Source: an uncultured Alistipes sp. (GTDB lineage: Bacteria > Bacteroidota > Bacteroidia > Bacteroidales > Rikenellaceae). Taken from it: a stretch of DNA of 29,811 bases. Positions 23,815 to 29,811 of this stretch are shown piece after piece. A program made the position numbers and the translations under genes. The stretch is from assembly GCA_900552955.1 (NCBI GenBank), contig USBO01000006.1, forward strand, positions 1 to 29,811, written 5' to 3'. A model generated the notes under the pieces. That model was given only the letters and a program-made list of their open reading frames with translations, had not been told where the DNA came from and made no database searches. Within the stretch, counting starts at the first letter, position 1; each line of letters starts with the position of its first letter.

Positions 23815-25331
23815 TGCACTACTACGTCACAGACAACCGCGCGGCGTGCGTGCCGCTCAGCGAGATCCCCACCGTCGGCTACGCCGAGTTCTACGAAGAC
23901 CTTGCGGAGCGTCTCGCCGACGAACGCTACCACATCGCCCACTACTTCGCGCTGCCCGACGGCGACGTGCTGCGGGCCTACTGCCTCCTGCTGGACGATG
24001 CCGAACACCGCGTGCTGATCGCCTCGTATGCGATCGGCTACTACGACACGCCGCTGCTGCCCTCGCTCACGGCGCGGCATGCGCAGGCGCACCCCTTCGA
24101 ACGCGAGATCACCGAGCGCTACGGCATCCGCTTCGCCGGCATGCCGTGGGACAAGCCGCTGCGCTTCCCCTTCGACCGCTGCGACCGGCGCAGCTCGATC
24201 GACAACTACCCCTTCTACACGATCGACGGCGCCTCGCTGCACGAGGTGAACGTCGGGCCGATCCACGCGGGCATCATCGAGCCGGGCGCCTTCCGCTTCA
24301 TCTGCAACGGCGAGCAGGTGCTCCACCTCGAGATCGCGCTGGGCTACCAGCACCGCGGCGTGGAGCGCACGATGACGACCGACGACAACGTGCTGCGTCA
24401 GACGCTCGTGGCCGAAAGCATCGCGGGCGACAGCGCCGTGGCGCATGCAACGGCCTATGCGCAGGTGCGCGAGAAGCTGGCCGGAAAGGCAGACGTGCCG
24501 ACGCCGCTCGACCGCGAGCGCGCCGTGGCGCTCGAACTCGAACGCATGGCCATGCACATCGCCGACACGGGCGCGCTCTGCATGGACGTGGGCTATCAGT
24601 TGGGGCAGGTGGCCTGCGAGGCGCTGCGCACCGTGACGATCAACACCACGCAGGCATGGTGCGGCAACCGTTTCGGCAAGGGGCTGATCCGCCCCTTCGG
24701 GACGAACCATCCGCTCACGGAGGCGGCGATCGGCCTCGTGCGGCGCAACGTCGCCGACGTGCGCCGCCGCTACGACGAGGTGCGCCACGACATCAAGTCG
24801 TCGCCGTCGCTGCTCTCACGCTTCGAGCAGTGCGGCATCGTCCCGCACAGCGAGATGGCATGCATCGGCGGCGTCGGCCCCGCGGCCCGCGCCTCGGGAC
24901 TCGCGCGCGACATCCGCACGTCGCACCCGTGGGGCGTCTACGGCGCGGAGATCGTCCACGAATCCATCGTCAAGCAGCAGGGCGACGTCATGGCTCGGCT
25001 CACGATGCGCTGCCGCGAGACACTCCAGTCGGCCGACTGCATTCTGCGGCTGCTCGACGCCTGCGATCCGGCGGCGACGCTTCCCGCACCCGACTACTCG
25101 CCGGCCGCAGCGCCCGACGCGCTGGCCTTCGGTCTGGTCGAGGGGTGGCGCGGCGAGATCTGCCACGCGGCGCTGACCGACGCGCAGGGCGCCCTGCGCT
25201 GCTACAAGATCAAGGATCCGAGCCTCCACAACTGGCTGGCGCTGGCGCTGGCCGTGCGCGGCGAGGGAATCTCGGATTTCCCGATCTGCAACAAAAGTTT
25301 CAACCTCTCCTACTGCGGACACGACCTCTAA
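23814..25331 (+). CDS. HyfG/HycE-like (NuoC-NuoD fused) large subunit lacking the NiFe cysteines
   Basis: A 505-aa soluble subunit of the peripheral arm. Residues ~1-125 are NuoC-like (EREITERYGIRFAGMPW, DKPLRFPFDR). Residues ~135-505 are NuoD/hydrogenase-large-subunit-like (NVGPIHAGIIEPGAFRF, LEIALGYQHRGVER). True group 4 [NiFe] hydrogenases have E-R-I-C-G-I-C in the first metal motif. Here residues 201-207 read ESIAGDS, so both cysteines are gone (A204, S207). The C-terminal DPCxSC motif is replaced by SFNLSYC (495-501), with N497 and Y500 at the cysteine positions. The protein ends four residues later, so there is no peptide for a maturation protease to cut. It should therefore bind no Ni-Fe centre. 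This matches the Ehr (energy-converting hydrogenase-related) type. Its reaction is unknown. Confidence 0.85.
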   Translation: MHYYVTDNRAACVPLSEIPTVGYAEFYEDLAERLADERYHIAHYFALPDGDVLRAYCLLLDDAEHRVLIASYAIGYYDTPLLPSLTARHAQAHPFEREITERYGIRFAGMPWDKPLRFPFDRCDRRSSIDNYPFYTIDGASLHEVNVGPIHAGIIEPGAFRFICNGEQVLHLEIALGYQHRGVERTMTTDDNVLRQTLVAESIAGDSAVAHATAYAQVREKLAGKADVPTPLDRERAVALELERMAMHIADTGALCMDVGYQLGQVACEALRTVTINTTQAWCGNRFGKGLIRPFGTNHPLTEAAIGLVRRNVADVRRRYDEVRHDIKSSPSLLSRFEQCGIVPHSEMACIGGVGPAARASGLARDIRTSHPWGVYGAEIVHESIVKQQGDVMARLTMRCRETLQSADCILRLLDACDPAATLPAPDYSPAAAPDALAFGLVEGWRGEICHAALTDAQGALRCYKIKDPSLHNWLALALAVRGEGISDFPICNKSFNLSYCGHDL

Positions 25332-25344
25332 CGAACGACAACGT

Positions 25345-26115
25345 ATGATTCTACCGAAATTCATCGTCCGGCGCAGCCACGGACGGCAATATATCCCCGA
25401 TCTGGATGCGGTCGAGCTGACCGAAAAGTTCCGCGGCCGGCCCGAACTGACCGAACCGGCCGACGAGGACGAACGCGCTGCGCTGCGGCGCGCTGCGGCC
25501 ATCTGCCCCACGCAGGCGATCGCCGCAGCCCCTTTCACGCTCGATCTGGGGCGCTGCCTCTTCTGCGGCGAGTGCGCCCGCATCGCTCCCCGCTCCATCC
25601 GCTTCACGAACGACTACCGCCTCGGCTCGCCCACGCGCGAGGGGCTCCGCATCGCCCCGGGGATGGATCGGGTGCCGTTCGACCCTGCGGCCGTGCGCCG
25701 GGAGGTCGTCGAGACCTTCTGCCACGCCCTCAAGCTGCGGCAGGTGTCGGCCGGCGGCGATGCATCGGTCGAGATGGAGCTCAACGCCACAGGCAACGTC
25801 AACTTCGACTTCGGCCGCTACGGCGTCGAATTCACCGCCTCGCCCCGCCATGCCGACGGCGTGGTCGTGACGGGTCCCGTCACGGCCAACATGGCCGAGG
25901 CGCTCGACATCTGCCTCGATGCCGTCGCCGATCCCAAAGTGCTCATCGTCTGCGGTTCGGAGGCCTGCTCGGGCGGACTCTACGCCGCCAGCCGCGCCGT
26001 CGACCGCTCGTTCTTCGGGCGGCGTCACGTCGACCTGTGGCTGCCCGGCGCCCCGACCCACCCGATGACCTTCATCGACGGAGTGCGCACCCTGCTCCGC
26101 AAAAAACAGCGCTGA
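25345..26115 (+). CDS. Fused ferredoxin (HyfH-like) and NuoB/HyfI-like small subunit of the Ehr complex
   Basis: A 256-aa fusion of two subunits that are separate in E. coli hydrogenase-4. The N-terminal ~95 residues are the ferredoxin-like part. They keep C54 (in AAICPTQAI) and C71/C74/C77 (CLFCGEC), enough for one [4Fe-4S] cluster. The first CxxCxxC is missing and the last CP is A81-P82, so the second cluster is lost. From ~125 the NuoB/HycG-like fold follows (VEFTASPRHADGVVVTGPVT, VADPKVLIVCG). Its proximal-cluster cysteines are replaced. The DCGSCNGCE-type motif is SAGGDASVE (135-143), the GAC cysteine position is E206 (with C208 nearby), and PGCP is PGAP (234-237). The gene is 13 bp after the large subunit and 1 bp before the CHR gene. 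Confidence 0.82.
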   Translation: MILPKFIVRRSHGRQYIPDLDAVELTEKFRGRPELTEPADEDERAALRRAAAICPTQAIAAAPFTLDLGRCLFCGECARIAPRSIRFTNDYRLGSPTREGLRIAPGMDRVPFDPAAVRREVVETFCHALKLRQVSAGGDASVEMELNATGNVNFDFGRYGVEFTASPRHADGVVVTGPVTANMAEALDICLDAVADPKVLIVCGSEACSGGLYAASRAVDRSFFGRRHVDLWLPGAPTHPMTFIDGVRTLLRKKQR

Positions 26116-26116
26116 C

Positions 26117-26698
26117 ATGACCTCGCTCTCCGCACTTTTCCGTTCGTTCTTCAAGATCGGGCTCTTCACCTTCGGCGGCGGCTACGCCATGATTCCGCTC
26201 ATCGAAGCGGAGATCATCGACCGGCGTGGATGGCTCGCCCGCGAGGAGTTTCTGGAGCTGCTGACCCTCGCGCAGTCGTCGCCCGGGCCGATCGCCATCA
26301 ACTCGGCGACCTACGTCGGCTACACCGTGGGCGCACAGGCGGGCGCAAGCTGCTGGTACGGCATTCTGGGGTCGGTGATCGCCACCTTCGGGGTCTGCCT
26401 GCCGTCGCTGACGGTGATGCTGCTGCTCACGCGATTTTTCCTCAAACTCAAAGGGAACAGATACATCGAAGGGGCAATGGCGGGCATGAAACCCGTCGTC
26501 ATCGGCATGATCGCCGCGGCGGCCCTGCTGCTGATCTTCCCCAAGAGCGACGAGGGCGCGAGCTTCATCGACGGGTGGAGCTGGCTGCTCTTCGGCCTCT
26601 GCTTTGCGGCCTCGCTGCGCAGGGTGAATCCCATCCTGCTGATCCTCCTCTCGGCCGCGGCGGGCATCGCCATCTACTACCTCCCGACCGTCGTCTGA
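26117..26698 (+). CDS. Single-domain CHR (chromate ion transporter) family protein
   Basis: A 193-aa inner-membrane protein with one CHR domain. The family signature is clear: FFKIGLFTFGGGYAMIPLIE (11-30), REEFLELLTLAQSSPGPIAIN (ending at residue 62), then about five hydrophobic helices. Short-chain CHR proteins usually occur as adjacent gene pairs, one for each half of the transporter. Here only one copy is present, and the next gene downstream is convergent and unrelated, so it must form a homodimer or pair with a protein encoded elsewhere. The ATG is 1 bp after the stop of the fused small subunit, which places it on the Ehr transcript. The true substrate is not known; chromate is the label of the family rather than evidence here. 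Its stop is 4 bp from the stop of the opposing gene. Confidence 0.88.
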   Translation: MTSLSALFRSFFKIGLFTFGGGYAMIPLIEAEIIDRRGWLAREEFLELLTLAQSSPGPIAINSATYVGYTVGAQAGASCWYGILGSVIATFGVCLPSLTVMLLLTRFFLKLKGNRYIEGAMAGMKPVVIGMIAAAALLLIFPKSDEGASFIDGWSWLLFGLCFAASLRRVNPILLILLSAAAGIAIYYLPTVV

Positions 26699-26702
26699 GG
26701 GC

Positions 26703-26984
26703 TCAGAGGGCAATCGCCACGCCGGCGATCACCAGCAGGAAGAGCACCAGAAAGAGCAGTCCCAGCATCCCGAACAGCGTCCCGATGCAGCCCAGCCCCC
26801 GATCCGTGCCGGCGGGCAGCGGGTCGGAGATCAGTGCGACGAGCAGGCCGATGAGCGGCGTAAGGAACAGACTGGCCAGAAAGGCCCAGCCGAAACCGAT
26901 GCGGCGTTTGCTGCCGACGATGCCGACCAGCACCGAGAGGAAGCAGCCCGACATCAGGCCGAAAAAGAGCGCCAAAACAGACAT
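26703..26984 (-). CDS. Small membrane protein of unknown function, 93 aa
   Basis: The start is ATG 26984 (MSVLALFFGLMSG), 11 bp after the RlmI-like stop; the longer open frame upstream runs antisense through that gene's codons in another frame and is not real. Three hydrophobic segments are visible at about 1-23, 29-53 and 67-92. Between them are a basic turn (GSKRRIG) and a loop (DPLPAGTDRG). The phrase FLASLFLTPLIGLLVALIS resembles the second helix of many small Bacteroidetes membrane proteins, but I cannot name a family. It is last in the U32-RlmI-like-small protein run and converges on the CHR gene. Confidence 0.7.
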   Translation of the reverse strand: MSVLALFFGLMSGCFLSVLVGIVGSKRRIGFGWAFLASLFLTPLIGLLVALISDPLPAGTDRGLGCIGTLFGMLGLLFLVLFLLVIAGVAIAL

Positions 26985-26995
26985 AGCGGATTCGA

Positions 26996-27883
26996 TTAAC
27001 GGGTGAAACGATAGTAAATTCCCAGCGGCAGTTGTTTCGAGAACGAATCCTCGAAGCAGAGTTCGCCGTATTGCTCCTCGGACGGCACGCCGAACGCCTG
27101 CCGCATGGCCGTGCGGGCCAGCAGCGCCGAAAGCCCCATCGAATAGAGATTCAGCACCACGAAAGCCCCCGCCTCGGGCGACAGCAGTTGCGCGCAGCAG
27201 GCCAGCATTTGGCCGATATGCTCCTCGAGAATCCACTTCTCGCCGTCGGCACCGCGGCCGTAGGCCGGAGGATCGAGCACGATGGCGTCGTAGCGGCTGC
27301 CGCGCCGCACCTCGCGCCGCACGAACTTCAGGGCATCCTCCACGATCCAGCGCACGCCGTCCAGTCCGCTCAGCTCCATGTTTTCGCGCGCCCAGGTCAC
27401 CACCTGCCGCACCGAGTCGACGTGCGTGACCTCGGCTCCGGCGGCGCGGGCGGCCAGCGTCGCCCCGCCCGTGTAGGCGAATAGGTTGAGCAGCCGGGGC
27501 CGCCGCCCCGCATCGGCCAGCGCACGGCAGCGGTCGTAGATGAAGTTCCAGTTGGCCGCCTGCTCGGGGAAGAGACCCACGTGCTTGAACGAGGTCAGCC
27601 CCATGCGCATGCGCAGATGCATCCCCGCGTAGTCGTAGCCCACCGTCCAGCGGTCGGGCGTCTGCGGCCCGAGCCGCCACACGCCCCGTTCGTCGCTGCG
27701 GGCGTCGCGCAGGAAGGCGGCATCGGCGCGACGGCGCCACTCCTCCTCCGTGAGCGAGCGGTGCCAGATCGCCTGCGGCTCTGGGCGGCGCACGACGTAG
27801 CGGCCGAAGCGTTCGAGCTTCTCGAAATCGCCCGAGTCGAGCAGTTCGTAGTCCGTGAGAACGGGTGTGAGCGTGGTATTCAT
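26996..27883 (-). CDS. Class I SAM-dependent methyltransferase, RlmI-like (probable 23S rRNA m5C methyltransferase)
   Basis: A 295-aa cytoplasmic protein resembling the C-terminal half of RlmI (YccW), which makes m5C in 23S rRNA. The N-terminal ~90 residues are a compact RlmI-like region (YELLDSGDFEKLERFGRYVV) without a PUA domain. The SAM-binding motif I is RLLNLFAYTGGATLAARAAG (130-149), followed by the acidic motif EVTHVDS. Motif IV is LDPPAYGRG (203-211), as in RlmI (DPP.f). The C-terminus is SKQLPLGIYYRFTR. The two catalytic cysteines of classical m5C enzymes were not identified with confidence, so the modified base is uncertain. ATG 27883 lies 6 bp after the U32 stop, and the next gene is 11 bp further. 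Confidence 0.8.
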   Translation of the reverse strand: MNTTLTPVLTDYELLDSGDFEKLERFGRYVVRRPEPQAIWHRSLTEEEWRRRADAAFLRDARSDERGVWRLGPQTPDRWTVGYDYAGMHLRMRMGLTSFKHVGLFPEQAANWNFIYDRCRALADAGRRPRLLNLFAYTGGATLAARAAGAEVTHVDSVRQVVTWARENMELSGLDGVRWIVEDALKFVRREVRRGSRYDAIVLDPPAYGRGADGEKWILEEHIGQMLACCAQLLSPEAGAFVVLNLYSMGLSALLARTAMRQAFGVPSEEQYGELCFEDSFSKQLPLGIYYRFTR

Positions 27884-27889
27884 TGCAAC

Positions 27890-29692
27890 TTATCTTTCAT
27901 CGGTCAGACTCATTTCGCAGTGCGCGCAGTCGAACGCCAGCCGGTAGCGTTTCGTGCCGCGCACCAGAAAAAGGTCTCCCTGGATGCGCGAACCGTCGCG
28001 CAGACACTCGCCGATCTCGCGGCGGATGCAGTAGGCCGAGCGCATCACTCTCCGGCCGGCGGTCGAGGCCTCGAGGTCGAGCCCCCGCTCGATGCGCACT
28101 ACGCCGTGGTCGCGGTAGAACTGCTCCGCAAGGCGGTTGGTGACGTTCGCCTCGGCCGAAAGCACGGTCGCGGGGCAAGGCGCATGCAGCTCTTCGGGGA
28201 GAATTCGCCGCTCGGGCACCCGCGCCGCACGCACGCGGCGCAACGCCTCCAGCGCCTCGCGGCGCAACGCTCCGATCAGCGACAAGGGGACGAACCGTTC
28301 GGCCCCCGCGACCTCGACCCGCCGCACTTCGAAGGGCGTGTCGCCGCTGCGGGCCGCCTGCGTCCGCAGCAGATCGGCCATCTTCGCCGGATCGCCCGCA
28401 GGCTCGAACCGCCCTTCGCGCGAAGCCTCGGCCGACAACCCCTCGCAATCCGTATACCGCACCGTCGCCCGCTCGGGAGTGACCGTCACGCAGGCCGTCG
28501 CAGGAATCGCGCGCCGCATCCGGCTGCGCTCCACCTGCAGGCGGAAACGGCTGTCCAGATTGCGGTAGACCGCCGCACCGCGCCGAAGCGCCGCCGGCAT
28601 CCGGTTGGGCACCACGCGGCGCCCTTCGACCGAATTGACATTCGTGCCGTCGGCACCGATACAGAGGCCGTCGCCCGCCCCCAGCGCCGCATCGCGGTCG
28701 AGCGTAAAGCCGCGGGCGTCGCACGCGGCCACACGGCCTACGAACTCGCCCACCGACTTCGGCGTGTCGAACGACGCCACACCCGCCGACCGGCCCGCAA
28801 GGAAGTATTCCGACTCGCCGCGCGTGAAGCTCTTCGAGGGGTCGGGCGCGAAATCGGGCCGCGACTCCCCCACCGACGCGCGGCGGCAGTCGCTGCGCGC
28901 GGCGATCGCCTCGTCGAGCCGCTGCCGGTAGTAGGCCACCACGTTGCGGATATAACAGGTGTCCTTGAGCCGCCCCTCGATCTTGAACGAGGTGACGCCT
29001 GCGTCGATCAGCTCGCCCAGCCGGTCCGACAGATTGAGGTCGCGCACCGAGAGCAGGTGTTTGCCGCGGAGGATCCGTCGTCCGGCAGCGTCCTCCAGAT
29101 CGTAGCTCAGGCGGCAGGGCTGGCTGCACTCGCCCCGGTTGCCGCTGCGCGGCCCCAGCGACCGGCTCATATAACAACGGCCGCTGTAACTGACGCACAC
29201 GGCGCCGTGCACGAACGCCTCGACTTCGGTATCCGGCACGGATTCTGCAACGATTCCTATCTCGCGCAGCGTCGCGGCCCGTTCGAGCACGATGCGCGAA
29301 AAACCGGCCGAGGCCCAGAACCGCGCCCGCAGAGGGTCCATGTTGAACATTTGCGTCGAAGCGTGCAGTTCGACCGGCGGCAGGTCCATGCGCAGAAAGG
29401 CGGCGTCCTGTACGATGAGCGCGTCGGCACCCGCCCGGCAGACCTGTCGGGCCAGCGACTCGGCCCGGCGGAGTTCGTGTTCGTAGAGCAGGGTGTTCAT
29501 CGTCACAAACACCCGGACCCCGAACCGGTGGGCATAATCGCACAGCCGGCCGATGTCGGGCGTCGACACGGGTACGCCGGCACGGGCTCGGATGCTCGGA
29601 GGGCCCAGGTACAGCGCATCGGCGCCGCAATCGACGGCGGCGCAGCCGTGTTCGTAGTCTTTGGCCGGAGCCAGCAGTTCGACCGGGATCAT
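27890..29692 (-). CDS. U32 family protein, RlhA-like (tRNA/rRNA hydroxylation, annotated as peptidase U32)
   Basis: A 600-aa protein of the U32 family with the start MIPVELLAPAKDYEHGCAAV, a typical TIM-barrel opening. The block VELHASTQMFNMD (108-119) and the cysteine set C166, C173, C189, C193 (VHGAVCVSYSGRCYMSRS and GECSQPCRLSYDL) are conserved in the family and probably bind an Fe-S cluster. ITSFKIEGR-type sequence appears as GVTSFKIEGRLKD. The C-terminal ~300 residues are the DUF3656-like extension found in E. coli RlhA, which hydroxylates C2501 of 23S rRNA. Next to an RlmI-like methyltransferase, a role in rRNA modification is more likely than peptidase activity; that is inference. ATG 29692 follows a -7 box (29722-29715). 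Confidence 0.85.
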   Translation of the reverse strand: MIPVELLAPAKDYEHGCAAVDCGADALYLGPPSIRARAGVPVSTPDIGRLCDYAHRFGVRVFVTMNTLLYEHELRRAESLARQVCRAGADALIVQDAAFLRMDLPPVELHASTQMFNMDPLRARFWASAGFSRIVLERAATLREIGIVAESVPDTEVEAFVHGAVCVSYSGRCYMSRSLGPRSGNRGECSQPCRLSYDLEDAAGRRILRGKHLLSVRDLNLSDRLGELIDAGVTSFKIEGRLKDTCYIRNVVAYYRQRLDEAIAARSDCRRASVGESRPDFAPDPSKSFTRGESEYFLAGRSAGVASFDTPKSVGEFVGRVAACDARGFTLDRDAALGAGDGLCIGADGTNVNSVEGRRVVPNRMPAALRRGAAVYRNLDSRFRLQVERSRMRRAIPATACVTVTPERATVRYTDCEGLSAEASREGRFEPAGDPAKMADLLRTQAARSGDTPFEVRRVEVAGAERFVPLSLIGALRREALEALRRVRAARVPERRILPEELHAPCPATVLSAEANVTNRLAEQFYRDHGVVRIERGLDLEASTAGRRVMRSAYCIRREIGECLRDGSRIQGDLFLVRGTKRYRLAFDCAHCEMSLTDER

Positions 29693-29714
29693 GGAGGCGG
29701 ATTTTCTTCGGACG

Positions 29715-29722
29715 CAAAGGTA
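29715..29722 (-). promoter_or_regulatory. Putative -7 box (TACCTTTG) for the U32 operon
   Basis: On the minus strand TACCTTTG fits TAnnTTTG, 22 bp before the U32 ATG. No TTTG lies 19 bp upstream. The remaining sequence to the window end (29723-29811) is AT-rich with a short GC hairpin near 29745-29765; I see no gene in it. Confidence 0.5.
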
Positions 29723-29811
29723 ATAAACTATTCGGCAATTCCCCGCCGGGTTTCCCGAACGGGCTGCCGACGTTAAAAATCGAGAACGATGTTTTTTATT
29801 TGCTATTTAGG

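Noticed and set aside
18878..26115. A functional hydrogenase-4 or formate hydrogenlyase
   Set aside because: The Ni-binding cysteines are absent, no formate dehydrogenase subunit or maturation gene is present, and the proximal cluster ligands are missing.
18878..26115. Respiratory complex I (nuo) operon
   Set aside because: NuoA, NuoJ, NuoK and NADH-binding subunits are missing, and HyfE, the HyfB C-terminal signature and gene order follow the Hyf type.
26985..27740. N-terminal extension of the 93-aa membrane protein (open frame of 345 codons)
   Set aside because: The extension lies within the RlmI-like gene in another frame and is R/A/G-rich; the membrane protein begins cleanly at ATG 26984.

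Overview
This window looks like chromosomal DNA from a GC-rich member of the Bacteroidales, most like Alistipes/Rikenellaceae; that assignment is inference. Supporting signs are a fused MurF-alanine racemase, the Bacteroidetes-type LptD/OstA-like protein, the short RsmI-like methyltransferase family, A-rich rather than Shine-Dalgarno leaders, and several promoters of the Bacteroidetes form TTTG-N19-TAnnTTTG. The one tRNA does not encode CCA. I saw no insertion sequence, integrase, CRISPR array or rRNA.

Layout. (1) 1-331, minus: the N-terminal part of GrpE, cut by the window edge. (2) 393-8129, minus: a tightly packed envelope/housekeeping run transcribed in the order SPOR-domain amidase, MlaD/MCE protein, MutS2, MurF-Alr fusion, RsmI-like methyltransferase. 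The RsmI-like gene carries an in-frame TAG 27 codons before its expected end. (3) 8130-11080, plus: a divergent LptD-like gene with a TTG start and a structured leader. (4) 11081-12293: a small unrecognised protein behind a consensus promoter, then tRNA-Gln(CTG) on the minus strand with its own promoter and terminator. (5) 12294-13520, plus: a NupG-like nucleoside transporter. (6) 13735-18096, minus: two tandem M3-family lipoprotein peptidases. (7) 18149-26698, plus: rsmE, then a six-gene membrane complex related to hydrogenase-4/formate hydrogenlyase, then a one-domain CHR transporter, with gaps of 13 bp or less or with overlaps. (8) 26703-29692, minus: a U32/RlhA-like protein, an RlmI-like methyltransferase and a small membrane protein, converging on region 7.

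The most interesting system is region 7. It encodes two antiporter-like subunits (HyfB, HyfF), a NuoH/HyfC-like subunit, HyfE, a NuoCD/HyfG-like large subunit, and a fused HyfH-HyfI-like protein. The ion-channel acidic and lysine residues are present. All four cysteines that bind Ni-Fe in true [NiFe] hydrogenases are replaced in the large subunit. The cysteines for the proximal [4Fe-4S] cluster are also absent from the NuoB-like domain, and only one [4Fe-4S] site remains, in the ferredoxin-like domain. This fits the poorly understood 'energy-converting hydrogenase-related' (Ehr) class: an ion-pumping architecture without a hydrogenase active site.
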